Positions 5,777-14,059 of a stretch of DNA of 15,059 nucleotides are shown here, piece by piece. The position numbers and the translations under genes are program-made. Within the stretch, counting starts at the first letter, position 1; each line of letters opens with the position of its first letter. The notes beneath the pieces are model-generated. The model ran no database searches. It saw only the letters and a list, made by a program, of their open reading frames with translations, and was not told the DNA's origin. This stretch comes from an uncultured Marinilabiliaceae bacterium (GTDB lineage Bacteria > Bacteroidota > Bacteroidia > Bacteroidales > Marinilabiliaceae): assembly GCA_905235955.1 (NCBI GenBank), contig CAJONN010000047.1, positions 1-15,059 on the forward strand. The letters run 5' to 3'.

Positions 5777-7045
5777 ATGACAGACAAGTATCTAAGGAAA
5801 AATTTGTCAGATTTTGTTACAATTAGAAAGTCTGGCTACACGTACATCGACAAAACGATGTATATTCCACAAATAGAGCATGGAGCTGACTATGCGTTCT
5901 ATGTTCGTCCGCATGGAATGGGCAATTCTACTCTCATATCGATGCTAATGACATATTACGACATCAATATGAAAGATGAATGGCAGACACTTTTCAACAA
6001 TTTGTATATAGGCAACTACCCCACTCCGGGCAAAAACAAATATTTGGTAGCAGAGATAGATTTCAGCTTGTTATCGGGCAACATCAATAGCATTCAGACA
6101 GAGCTATACAGCCTATACTACGCTGAATTTGAGCGCATTCTGAATTATTACAAAAAGCTACTAACACCCGAACTTACCTATCGGCTCAGAAATGAAATAA
6201 AAAAAATGACTTCGCCCACCGATGTTTTAGCGCTCATCTGCTCTGAAGTAAAAAAGTTGGGCTACGAATTTTACCTCTTTATTGATGGTTTTGATGCCAT
6301 TGCCAACAGCGTTTTGAGGCAAGGCGGGCGCATAAACTATACCGATGATTTACAGGTAAGCAATATGCGCACATACTTCAAGTTTTTCGACTCGATAAAT
6401 ATGGCATCGCACCTCTCAATAGCCAAAATATTTGCTGTGGGAACTATACCTATTGCTATTAGCAAATTCTTTGCAGGCTTTGACCGAGGCACATTTTACA
6501 CCACTGAGCCCGACTTTGCTATGCTCTCTGGCTTTACACCTACCGACCTAAAAAATATCATAGACAATCATCCACTCCGAGAACAATTTAAGCACTCGCC
6601 TTACACGCTTATTAGTGATATGATGAACAACTTTGGCGGATATTGTTTTGCGCCAAAATATGCTAATGCTGAAAAACTTATCAACTGTAGCGAAGCCTTC
6701 AACTATCTCGAACAATATATCAACACAAACTTTACCATTCCGCAAAGCACATCGCTATGCGACAAATGCCCTATCATCTATCTGCGCGACAAACAGTACG
6801 ACATACGCACATCGGCTCTGCGCGACACATTCAGAGGTAGCCGATCGCTGATTGTATTGGAAAAAATAATACTTATTGACAAGATGTACGATCCACGCTA
6901 CTTCTATAGCCTAATGTATTATTGCGGCGCGCTAACTATTGTTGGCGAAAAATGGGGCGAACTACTACTAAATATTACAAATCAGAATTTGCAGAAAAAT
7001 ATTGAAAAATATTTTGGTTCGTTTAGTATTTCAGATGACAAATAA
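5777..7045 (+). CDS. AAA-ATPase-like protein (PF09820 type) with altered P-loop and no nuclease domain
   Basis: The 422-residue protein follows the AAA-ATPase-like / DUF1703 family: SGYTYIDKTMYIPQIEHG near the start, VRPHGMGNSTL where members have RPRRFGKSL, YLVAEIDFS, IDGFDAIAN where members have IDEYDxxAN, VGTIPIAIS where members have GVxPxS, then FGGYCF. The changes matter: the P-loop lysine is Asn50 and the acidic residue after the Walker B aspartate (Asp170) is Gly171. Members usually exceed 500 residues and end in a PD-(D/E)XK nuclease-like domain; this protein stops before it. ATP hydrolysis is therefore doubtful. Family members are abundant, often in many copies per genome, with unclear function. 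ATG 5777 was preferred over an in-frame GTG at 5765. The stop is 4 bases before repeat copy B, so the truncation may be linked to it. Confidence 0.82.
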   Translation: MTDKYLRKNLSDFVTIRKSGYTYIDKTMYIPQIEHGADYAFYVRPHGMGNSTLISMLMTYYDINMKDEWQTLFNNLYIGNYPTPGKNKYLVAEIDFSLLSGNINSIQTELYSLYYAEFERILNYYKKLLTPELTYRLRNEIKKMTSPTDVLALICSEVKKLGYEFYLFIDGFDAIANSVLRQGGRINYTDDLQVSNMRTYFKFFDSINMASHLSIAKIFAVGTIPIAISKFFAGFDRGTFYTTEPDFAMLSGFTPTDLKNIIDNHPLREQFKHSPYTLISDMMNNFGGYCFAPKYANAEKLINCSEAFNYLEQYINTNFTIPQSTSLCDKCPIIYLRDKQYDIRTSALRDTFRGSRSLIVLEKIILIDKMYDPRYFYSLMYYCGALTIVGEKWGELLLNITNQNLQKNIEKYFGSFSISDDK

Positions 7046-7049
7046 ACAC

Positions 7050-7294
7050 CTCAAGTTTCGCAAGTAGGAATGTACTGAAAAACAAGTCCCCAAACACGGA
7101 TTTTCTATTAGTCTTTTACTTTTAGTAACAAAAATAACTCGTTGCTGTTGCCACTCCGCTAAAAATCATCTTCGCTCCGTGCCAAAGGCGACAACCGCAA
7201 GGTAAAAATCGGGGTCTGTGCTTATTGTTGGAAAGCAATTTGTTGAATATATTCATTTCGCTCCTTCAGAGATGCTTTACTTGCAAAAGTTGAG
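7050..7294. mobile_element. Complete-looking copy B of the MITE-like inverted-repeat element (about 245 bp)
   Basis: The element is bounded by CTCAAGTTTCGCAAGT (7050-7065) and its inverted counterpart (7279-7294; 14 of 16 positions). The left end extends to about 37 bases when compared with the inverted right end of copy A. The core at 7173-7233 matches copy A at 56 of 61 positions. No reading frame of note and no transposase are present. No clear target-site duplication is visible. Size, terminal inverted repeats, lack of coding and an intergenic position fit a MITE or a similar non-autonomous repeat. It fills most of the 329-base gap between the ATPase-like gene and manA. Confidence 0.6.
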
Positions 7295-7304
7295 TTAAAA
7301 TAAA

Positions 7305-7342
7305 TTAGCCACATTCACTATATATAATAGGAGTGTGGCTAA
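7305..7342 (-). terminator. Terminator downstream of manA
   Basis: TTAGCCACATTC (7305-7316) pairs with 7331-7342 over 12 bp with one G-T pair and a 14-base loop. On the minus strand the stem is followed by TTTATTTTAA. It lies 33 bases past the manA stop. The plus-strand side (AAAA then TTTTT) is less typical but could also stop transcripts from the convergent ATPase-like gene. Confidence 0.62.
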
Positions 7343-7374
7343 AAAATTTTTCCTAAAAAAGGTATTCTACATCT

Positions 7375-8337
7375 TTATACCCAAACTTCGAGCAGTTCAG
7401 TATCTTCAGTAGCCGTTATGCTGATGCCTTGCACAGAAGCTGGTATCATTGCTGTTTCGCCCAAGCGTAGCTCAGTGCCTTCTACGTTGGCATTGCCCTT
7501 TACGCACATAAGCACAACAAAGCTATCAATAGCCGAATAGTCGCGCTTAGCTGTACCATTTACATTGACAACACCAGTGTGGAAGTATTGACAATCAACA
7601 ACATCGGTGCGGTCATTCTTCTTGAGGGTATATGGTTTCAAACCAGAGTCAAGGTCAGCAAAATCAATAGCCTCTTTAGCTTCAGCTACGTGCAGTTGGC
7701 GAGTGTTGCCCTGAGCATCGCGACGGTTGTAGTCGAATACACGATATGTTATGTCTGATGTTTGCTGTATTTCAGCTACCATTACACCCTTGCCAATGGC
7801 ATGGACACGACCAGCAGGCATAAAGAATATGTCGCCACGTTTCACTTCATGAGCGCCCAATACGTTGACAAACTCACCCGAAGCTACCAAGCTTTCATAT
7901 TCTGATGCATCAGTATGCTTAGCAAAGCCTGATATAAGTTTTGCACCCGGCTCAGCATGAAGCACATACCACATTTCAGTTTTGCCAAAGCTGTTGTGAC
8001 GTTTCTGAGCCATCTCGTCGTTAGGGTGTACTTGTATCGAAAGATTGTCGTTGGCATCGATAAACTTGATAAGCAATGGAAAGTTGGTGCCAAACTGATT
8101 GTAAACCTTGTTGCCCACAAGCTCACCTTTATATAATAGTATAGCTTGATCAAGTTTAGTACCTTTCAGTTCGCCTGATGTTATTTCAGACACATTGCCC
8201 TCTATGGCTGATAATTCCCAACTTTCGCCACCATTTGGCAAGTTGCCAAGCTCTTTTCCGAGCAGTGTTTGTAGTTTATGTCCACCCCAAATCTTATCTT
8301 TGATTATAGGATTGAATTTAATTACTTTTTGAATCAT
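7375..8337 (-). CDS. manA: Mannose-6-phosphate isomerase, class I
   Basis: This cytoplasmic zinc enzyme interconverts mannose-6-phosphate and fructose-6-phosphate, feeding mannose into glycolysis or supplying GDP-mannose synthesis. The 320-residue length is that of the short form found in Firmicutes and Bacteroidetes. Visible motifs are KIWGGHKL (15-22), SIQVHPND (100-107, with Gln102 and His104 as metal ligands), GKTEMWYVL (118-126, Glu121) and MPAGRVHAIGKG (173-184, His179), then the C-terminal cupin half. All metal ligands expected for the family are in place. The gene forms its own transcription unit with a -7 element at 8371-8364 and a terminator at 7305-7342, and is divergent from the transporter-carboxylase operon. 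Confidence 0.95.
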   Translation of the reverse strand: MIQKVIKFNPIIKDKIWGGHKLQTLLGKELGNLPNGGESWELSAIEGNVSEITSGELKGTKLDQAILLYKGELVGNKVYNQFGTNFPLLIKFIDANDNLSIQVHPNDEMAQKRHNSFGKTEMWYVLHAEPGAKLISGFAKHTDASEYESLVASGEFVNVLGAHEVKRGDIFFMPAGRVHAIGKGVMVAEIQQTSDITYRVFDYNRRDAQGNTRQLHVAEAKEAIDFADLDSGLKPYTLKKNDRTDVVDCQYFHTGVVNVNGTAKRDYSAIDSFVVLMCVKGNANVEGTELRLGETAMIPASVQGISITATEDTELLEVWV

Positions 8338-8363
8338 TGATGTTATTTTTTTATCTGATTGTG

Positions 8364-8371
8364 CAAATATA
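8364..8371 (-). promoter_or_regulatory. -7 promoter element of manA
   Basis: Read on the minus strand, 8371-8364 is TATATTTG, an exact TAnnTTTG match 26 bases upstream of the manA ATG. No good TTG is seen 19-21 bases further upstream. The leader would be about 20 bases. Confidence 0.42.
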
Positions 8372-8430
8372 CGTCTTTTGTTTATTGACAGAATAACATA
8401 GTAGGTCTATAGGGTAAAAAAATATCAAAA

Positions 8431-8463
8431 GTTGCTATTCGTTTTTCTTTTTTGCTATCTTTG
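8431..8463 (+). promoter_or_regulatory. Bacteroidetes-type promoter of the transporter-carboxylase operon
   Basis: GTTG at 8431-8434 and TATCTTTG at 8456-8463 are separated by 21 bases, matching the TTTG-19 to 21-TAnnTTTG pattern well. Transcription would start near 8470, leaving a leader of about 170 bases before the preferred start codon at 8642. No strong structure or riboswitch was recognised in that leader. Confidence 0.6.
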
Positions 8464-8641
8464 CGGCTTGGATAAATGAGAGTAGATCATTCATCAATGC
8501 CCTGTGTACATAATTTACGTGACACAAGACTGATTAGAAGATATGAAATAAACAAATAAACAAACAACAGTTACAACAAATTGGGATGGAATGGAGCATG
8601 CGAGTGCGCATATACCTCACCCCATACGCAAAAAACTATTT

Positions 8642-10309
8642 ATGGAATTCTTAGTCGACCTATTTGGAGGTAACGGATTGGCAACCACGTTGCTCTACAT
8701 CTGTATCACAGGTTTCGTAGGTGTGTTGCTCGGAAAGCTATCATTGGGCAATGTAAAGCTCGGTATAGCAGGAGTGCTTTTTACAGGCATCATATTAGCA
8801 CATTTTGGTGCAAAGTTCAACGGTGAAATGCTTCATTTTGCTCAAGAATTTGGTCTGATACTCTTTGTTTATGCAATAGGCATTGAGGTTGGTCCGCGTT
8901 TCTTTAGTTCATTCAAAGGCGATGGTTTGCTACTCAACGTATTTGCAGTTTGCATCATTTTGGGTGGTTTTGGTGTAGCTATAGCACTGCACTACATCTT
9001 CGATGTAAAGCCAGAAGTCATCACAGGCATTATGTGCGGTGCGGTTACCAACACACCGGGCTTAGGTGCAGCGCGCCAAGTGGTAGACAACTATTTGGCT
9101 GTTCACCCTGATGCCAACCTCGATGCCAGCTACTTAGGTTCGGGTTATGCAATGGCATATCCGCTTGGAGTTTTGGGCATCATTCTGACAATGATTCTGA
9201 TCAAAATCATCTTCCGCATCAAAATATCAAAAGAAGTTGACGACTACAATACAAGCCTCAACTCAGGCAAACACCTTGAAAGTGTTACAGTTACCATCAA
9301 CAACGAGAATTTGTATGGCAAAACAATTGACTATATTGTTGACTTTGTTGACAAAGAACTCGTATTCTCACGCATAGAGCGCAATGGCGAATATTTCATT
9401 CCTACTGCTGACTTTGTTGTTGAGAAAAACGACATAATTCATGGTGTTGCCAACGATGATACAATTGCCAACATCAGACTGAAAATAGGCGAAGTAGAGA
9501 TAGGTCAGAAGAGCGCTATTGAGGGCAACCTTATTATGCGCAACTTCATGATAACCAATCACAAAATAGCCGGCAAAACACTCGAAGCATTGGGCATCTA
9601 CCGACGCTACCCTGCCAACATCACACGCATCTATCGTGCAGGTCTGGAGATATTGCCAACATTGCGCACTACCGTTGAAGTAGGCGATTCAGTTCGCGTA
9701 GTAGGTAAGAAAGATGTGATGGACGCTATCAAAGCTGAACTTGGTGACTCAATAGCAGAATGGTCGCATCCAAACATCGTACCTCTCTTCCTTGGCATAG
9801 CCCTTGGCTTGATAGTAGGCTCAGCACAATTCTTCATTCCGGGCTTGCCAGTACCTGCAAAACTTGGCTTAGCAGGTGGTCCGCTTTTGGTAGCCATACT
9901 TTTGGGTTGGCGAGGTAGAATAGGCAATATGACCTTCTATATGAACTCAGGTGCCAACATGATACTGCGCGAAATGGGCATAGTACTCTTCCTTGCATGC
10001 GTTGGCTTAGGTGCGGGTGGCAAATTTGTCGATACCTTTGTAAATGGTGGCTACGTTTGGGTAGGATATGGTTTCGCAATTACATTCATTCCTATTATCA
10101 TTGTAGGAATAATAGCACGATTGTTTAAAGTAAATTATCTCAAAATATGCGGATTTATTGCAGGTTCAATGACCGACCCCCCTGCATTGGAATATGCCAA
10201 CAGCCTGAGCTCAACACACGCTCAATCGACAGGCTATGCAACAGTTTATCCGTTGACAATGTTTCTACGCATATTGTTGGGACAAACACTAATACTAATC
10301 TTATTGTAA
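8642..10309 (+). CDS. AspT/YidE-type transporter with two TrkA_C domains
   Basis: The 555-residue inner-membrane protein has five or so N-terminal helices, a hydrophilic middle (about residues 195-380) with two regulator-of-K+-conductance C-type (TrkA_C) domains, and five or so C-terminal helices. This is the layout of the aspartate:alanine exchanger family. The two halves repeat a membrane motif, GAVTNTPGLG at 133 and GSMTDPPALE at 508. Known members such as AspT exchange amino or carboxylic acids. The gene ends 4 bases before the carboxyltransferase gene, so it is co-transcribed with the acyl-CoA carboxylase. A carboxylate substrate is therefore inferred, not shown. ATG 8642 was chosen because family members begin shortly before helix 1. 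An in-frame ATG at 8591 would add 17 polar residues. Confidence 0.85.
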   Translation: MEFLVDLFGGNGLATTLLYICITGFVGVLLGKLSLGNVKLGIAGVLFTGIILAHFGAKFNGEMLHFAQEFGLILFVYAIGIEVGPRFFSSFKGDGLLLNVFAVCIILGGFGVAIALHYIFDVKPEVITGIMCGAVTNTPGLGAARQVVDNYLAVHPDANLDASYLGSGYAMAYPLGVLGIILTMILIKIIFRIKISKEVDDYNTSLNSGKHLESVTVTINNENLYGKTIDYIVDFVDKELVFSRIERNGEYFIPTADFVVEKNDIIHGVANDDTIANIRLKIGEVEIGQKSAIEGNLIMRNFMITNHKIAGKTLEALGIYRRYPANITRIYRAGLEILPTLRTTVEVGDSVRVVGKKDVMDAIKAELGDSIAEWSHPNIVPLFLGIALGLIVGSAQFFIPGLPVPAKLGLAGGPLLVAILLGWRGRIGNMTFYMNSGANMILREMGIVLFLACVGLGAGGKFVDTFVNGGYVWVGYGFAITFIPIIIVGIIARLFKVNYLKICGFIAGSMTDPPALEYANSLSSTHAQSTGYATVYPLTMFLRILLGQTLILILL

Positions 10310-10313
10310 ACTC

Positions 10314-11858
10314 ATGGGAATAGCATTCGATAAATATCTCGAGCGCCAGAAACAACTTGAAGCACAGTATGGCGATGCTTATTACGAAAAACAGCACAAT
10401 CGCGGCAAACTCACAGCTCGCGAACGCATATTGATGCTCTTTGATGAAGGTACATTTGAAGAAATTGATGCATTCATACCATCAGCTGGCGGTTCTTCGT
10501 TTGGAAAAACAGTAAAAGCCTTTGGTGATGGCGTAATAGCAGGTTTTGGCACTATCAATGGCAGACAAGTATTTGCCTACTCACAAGACTTCAACATCAT
10601 GGGAGGCTCATTGGGCGCTGTACATGCTGCCAAAATAACGAAGATACAAGATATGGCTCTCAAAACTGGTCATCCGGTCATCGGACTGATTGACTCAGGT
10701 GGAGCACGTATACAAGAGGGCGTATCCAGCCTCAATGGCTATGCCAACATCTTCCGTCGCAATGTGCTTGCATCGGGTGTTGTTCCTCAGATTTCAGCCA
10801 TTATGGGTCCGGCTGCAGGTGGCGCAGTATACTCTCCTGCCCTCACTGACTTCATCTTTATGACTGAAGGTACAAGCTATATGTTTGTAACAGGTCCGGA
10901 CGTAGTACGACAAGTGCTCAACGAAGATGTAACAACTGAGCAACTTGGTGGTGCGAAGGTACACTCAACCAAGAGTGGCGTAGCAAACTTTGTATACTCT
11001 GACGATGCCAACCTCATTTTGGGCATCAAACGCTTGCTCACCTATTTGCCTTCAAACAACATCGAAAATCCGCCATTTGTACCCAACGACGACCCTACTG
11101 ACAGAGTAGAAGAGGCACTGCGCGACATAGTTCCGGAAGACCCTGACAAACCTTACGATGTGCGCGATGTTATTCGCCTTGTTGTAGATAAGGGCAGATT
11201 CTTTGAAGTTTCTGAAGATTTTGCTCAAAACATAGTTACAGGCTACGCACGCATAGGTGGCTACGTAGTTGGCGTTGTGGCCAATCAGCCCAAAGTAATG
11301 GCAGGTTCGCTCGACATAGATTCGTCAGTAAAAGGCGCTCGCTTTATCAACTTCTGCAACGCCTTCAACATTCCTATCATCACATTTGAAGACGTGCCGG
11401 GCTTCCTACCGGGCACCGACCAAGAACATCAGGGTATCATACGCAATGGTGCCAAACTGCTCTACGCCTACACTCGTGCAACAGTGCCAAAGATTACGGT
11501 AATTTTGCGCAAATCGTATGGCGGTGCATACATTGTGATGAACAGCAAAGGCATTGGTGGCGACTATAGCTTTGCATGGCCTACTGCCGAAGTAGCTGTA
11601 ATGGGACCAGATGGCGCGATAGCCATTTTGTGTAGGAAAGAACTTGCTGCTGCAGAAGACCCCGTTGCCTTGAAGAAGGAACTTGTGCAAAAATATCGTG
11701 ACGAAGTAGCCAACCCATACATTGCAGATGAAAAAGGCTTCATCGACGAAGTTATTGACCCAGCACAGACACGCTCAAAGATTTACCGAGTACTCAAAAC
11801 CCTCGACAATAAATCAGTGAGCATGCCTCGCAGAAAAAATGGCAACACACCACTTTAG
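10314..11858 (+). CDS. Acyl-CoA carboxylase carboxyltransferase subunit (propionyl-CoA carboxylase beta / MmdA type)
   Basis: This 514-residue cytoplasmic subunit moves carboxyl from carboxybiotin to an acyl-CoA, probably propionyl-CoA giving methylmalonyl-CoA. Both crotonase-like halves are complete. Visible motifs are HNRGKLTARERI near residue 27, DSGGARIQEGVSSL and GPAAGGAVYSPALTDF in the N-terminal half, and DVPGFLPGTDQEHQG (360-374), GGAYIVMNSKGIGG (403-416) and AWPTAEVAVMGPDGA in the C-terminal half. Ile407 lies where, as I recall, strict propionyl-CoA carboxylases have aspartate and broader enzymes or MmdA-type proteins have isoleucine. It is followed by biotin carboxylase and biotin carrier genes, so the complex is ATP-driven. 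No sodium-pump membrane subunit (OadB/MmdB) is present. Confidence 0.93.
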   Translation: MGIAFDKYLERQKQLEAQYGDAYYEKQHNRGKLTARERILMLFDEGTFEEIDAFIPSAGGSSFGKTVKAFGDGVIAGFGTINGRQVFAYSQDFNIMGGSLGAVHAAKITKIQDMALKTGHPVIGLIDSGGARIQEGVSSLNGYANIFRRNVLASGVVPQISAIMGPAAGGAVYSPALTDFIFMTEGTSYMFVTGPDVVRQVLNEDVTTEQLGGAKVHSTKSGVANFVYSDDANLILGIKRLLTYLPSNNIENPPFVPNDDPTDRVEEALRDIVPEDPDKPYDVRDVIRLVVDKGRFFEVSEDFAQNIVTGYARIGGYVVGVVANQPKVMAGSLDIDSSVKGARFINFCNAFNIPIITFEDVPGFLPGTDQEHQGIIRNGAKLLYAYTRATVPKITVILRKSYGGAYIVMNSKGIGGDYSFAWPTAEVAVMGPDGAIAILCRKELAAAEDPVALKKELVQKYRDEVANPYIADEKGFIDEVIDPAQTRSKIYRVLKTLDNKSVSMPRRKNGNTPL

Positions 11859-11895
11859 TGGATACTACAAAAGTGCAGTTTTAATAAATCAAAAA

Positions 11896-11933
11896 AAGCA
11901 TATACCATACACATGTAAGGAAAATGCTTTTGA
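11896..11933 (+). other. Small inverted repeat in the gap between carboxyltransferase and biotin carboxylase genes
   Basis: AAAAGCAT (11896-11903) and ATGCTTTT (11926-11933) can form an 8-bp AU-rich stem around a 22-base loop, within the only sizeable gap (96 bases) in the operon. No T tract follows. It may be an RNA processing or weak attenuation site, or nothing. The sequence TGCTTTTG (11927-11934) is one mismatch from a -7 element but lacks a partner box. Confidence 0.25.
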
Positions 11934-11954
11934 AGATAATACGAAGATATAAAC

Positions 11955-13454
11955 ATGATAAAATCGATACTTATTGCCAACCGTGGCGAGATAGCTATCC
12001 GAATAGCACGTACTGCTAGCCGGATGGGTATCAAAACCTATGGTATCAGAACCAAAAAGGAGCCCAATGCGGTTTACCTCCAAAAGGTTGACCAAATTGT
12101 TGATTTTCCTGAAACTGATGGAAAAGTACCTGAGTTTCTTGACATCCCGAACCTTGTAAAACTTGCCGTTGACAACAATATTGAGTCAATGCATCCGGGC
12201 TACGGATACTTGTCAGAAAATGCCGACTTTGCAAAAGCTTGTCGCGATGCAGGTGTCATCTTTATTGGTCCATCACCTGAAGTTATCAAAGCTATGGGCG
12301 ATAAAATCATAGCCAAAGAGATAGCTCACAGAAGCAATGTACCTATGGTAGGCGGCACTTTGGGGGGCATACCCAACGCTGAAGAAGCACTAAAAGAGGC
12401 CAACCGCATAGGTTATCCGGTTATTATCAAAGCAGCTACTGGTGGTGGCGGACGTGGTATGCGCGTATGCTACAAAGAGTCAGAGGTAAAGACTAATTAC
12501 GAACTCTGCACAGCCGAAGCTACTACTGCTTTCAACGACCCAACAGTATTCATTGAAAAATATGTAGTAAACCCAAAGCATATTGAATTTCAGATAGTTG
12601 CCGACAAGTATGGCAATGTAGTACATTTGGGTGAACGCGAATGTTCTATTCAGCGCAAGCATCAGAAGTTGATGGAAGAGGCTCCATCACCAGCACTTGA
12701 CGATGAGCTACGCGCCAAAATGGCAAAAGCTGCCGTTGATTTGGCCAAAGAGGCTCACTACGAGAGCTTGGGCACTGTAGAGTTCCTCCTCGATGACAAT
12801 CGGAACTTCTACTTTATGGAGATGAACACCCGTATACAAGTAGAACACCCTGTAACAGAGATGATTACAGGTTTGAACCTTGTAGAGTTGCAACTTCTTA
12901 TTGCTTCGGGCGAAAAACTACCCGTAACGCAAGACGACATTCATCTCAAAGGTTGGGCTATTGAGTGTCGCATCAATGCAGAAGACGTTCAGGCTGGTTT
13001 CACACCAAGCATTGGCATCATACGCAACTTGCGCTTGCCATCTGACAACAATATACGCATAGACTCTGGCGTACGCATTGGCACCGAGATAACACCATTT
13101 TTCGACTCAATGATAGCTAAGCTCATAGTTCATGGCAAAACACGACTCGACGCTATAGAGCTTACACTCAAATCGCTTGAGCATTTCCACGTCAATGGCG
13201 TAAAAACAACCATACCATTCGACAAAATGGTGCTTCACAACGAAGTATTCCGCAAAGGCGACTTCAATACATCGTTTATAGAAACTGAACTCAAAGAAAA
13301 CCTTGTTTACAAAGAAGAACACGAAGAACTGATAGCTGCATTGTTAGCAGTTTCGCAATACAACCACGACACCGATTTTGCTCAAGACAATGCAGAAAAT
13401 GCAGAGCAAGCTATGGATCCGTGGGTTCTTCAGAAACGTATTCGTCACCTTTAA
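11955..13454 (+). CDS. accC: Biotin carboxylase subunit of acyl-CoA carboxylase
   Basis: This 499-residue cytoplasmic enzyme carboxylates the carrier-bound biotin using ATP and bicarbonate. It has the three-part ATP-grasp fold: an N-terminal IANRGEIAIRI and MHPGYGYLSEN, the glycine-rich ATP loop GGGGRGMR (163-170), ERECSIQRKHQKLMEE, and the catalytic strand EMNTRIQVEHPVTE (289-302) with Glu289, Asn291, Arg293 and Glu297. Numbering runs one ahead of E. coli AccC. It is about 50 residues longer than AccC; the extra acidic C-terminal tail (after about 450) probably contacts partner subunits. It follows the carboxyltransferase gene after 96 bases and precedes the carrier gene by 12 bases. It could also serve acetyl-CoA carboxylase, though no accA or accD is nearby. 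Confidence 0.94.
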   Translation: MIKSILIANRGEIAIRIARTASRMGIKTYGIRTKKEPNAVYLQKVDQIVDFPETDGKVPEFLDIPNLVKLAVDNNIESMHPGYGYLSENADFAKACRDAGVIFIGPSPEVIKAMGDKIIAKEIAHRSNVPMVGGTLGGIPNAEEALKEANRIGYPVIIKAATGGGGRGMRVCYKESEVKTNYELCTAEATTAFNDPTVFIEKYVVNPKHIEFQIVADKYGNVVHLGERECSIQRKHQKLMEEAPSPALDDELRAKMAKAAVDLAKEAHYESLGTVEFLLDDNRNFYFMEMNTRIQVEHPVTEMITGLNLVELQLLIASGEKLPVTQDDIHLKGWAIECRINAEDVQAGFTPSIGIIRNLRLPSDNNIRIDSGVRIGTEITPFFDSMIAKLIVHGKTRLDAIELTLKSLEHFHVNGVKTTIPFDKMVLHNEVFRKGDFNTSFIETELKENLVYKEEHEELIAALLAVSQYNHDTDFAQDNAENAEQAMDPWVLQKRIRHL

Positions 13455-13466
13455 TTTGCTAAGAAA

Positions 13467-13994
13467 ATGGAAAGTAACATACAAAATAGAACTCTCATCG
13501 CTGTTGGCAAAGACGAAGAGACATACGAATTTCAGGTTCGCAATAGCTACGAATTTAGCACAAAGGGACAGAAACTGAAGGTAGAGATAATAGAAGAGGC
13601 CGACGGATTTTTGTTTTTTGCTTGCGAAGGCGTGCGCTACCCTGTTGAGATAGTTTCAGTGCGCCAAAACAACTACGAAGTGATGGTAAATGGCGTAAGC
13701 TACAACTTCACCATCGAAACACCATTCTCACTCAAACGCAGACAAATATTGGCTGCCAACCGACCTGTAAGCGACACTGAAGAGCTACGCGCACCAATGC
13801 CAGGCAAAATTGTTAGTGTGGCTGTAGAGGTTGGACAAGAGGTAAATAGTGGCGACACACTTTTGGTGCTTGAAGCTATGAAGATGCAAAACTCACTCAC
13901 ATCGAATACTAAAGGTATTGTTACGGCAATAAAGATAAAACCGGGTGTGAATGTGGGCAAAGATGACCTCTTAATAGAGATCAAAAAGGCATAG
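13467..13994 (+). CDS. Biotin carboxyl carrier subunit of acyl-CoA carboxylase
   Basis: The 175-residue protein carries the biotin that shuttles carboxyl between the biotin carboxylase and carboxyltransferase. The C-terminal biotinyl domain (about 105-175) has [11 protein letters not shown] and the biotinylation motif EAMKM (136-140), with Lys139 the attachment site 36 residues from the end, as is usual. The N-terminal 100 residues are a beta-rich domain as in other Bacteroidetes carriers of this type and differ from the proline/alanine linker of AccB. It is the last gene of the operon, 12 bases after the biotin carboxylase gene and 25 bases before the terminator. A biotin ligase must act from elsewhere. 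Confidence 0.94.
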   Translation: MESNIQNRTLIAVGKDEETYEFQVRNSYEFSTKGQKLKVEIIEEADGFLFFACEGVRYPVEIVSVRQNNYEVMVNGVSYNFTIETPFSLKRRQILAANRPVSDTEELRAPMPGKIVSVAVEVGQEVNSGDTLLVLEAMKMQNSLTSNTKGIVTAIKIKPGVNVGKDDLLIEIKKA

Positions 13995-14019
13995 AAGATT
14001 TCTATAAATAAAAAAATAT

Positions 14020-14059
14020 GACGGAGACAAACATAAAATTTGCCTCCGTCGTTTTTTTT
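14020..14059 (+). terminator. Rho-independent terminator of the transporter-carboxylase operon
   Basis: GACGGAGACAAA (14020-14031) pairs with TTTGCCTCCGTC (14039-14050), a 12-bp stem with a single A-C mismatch and a 7-base loop, followed by G and eight Ts. It lies 25 bases after the carrier-gene stop. Confidence 0.9.

Noticed and set aside
7046..7374. Insertion sequence with transposase between the ATPase-like gene and manA
   Set aside because: The inverted repeats are real but the interior has no reading frame long enough for a transposase; it is described as a non-autonomous element instead.
8470..8641. Possible riboswitch in the transporter leader
   Set aside because: Only short weak pairings (for example ATGCG/CGCAT at 8598-8611) are visible and no known riboswitch core was recognised.
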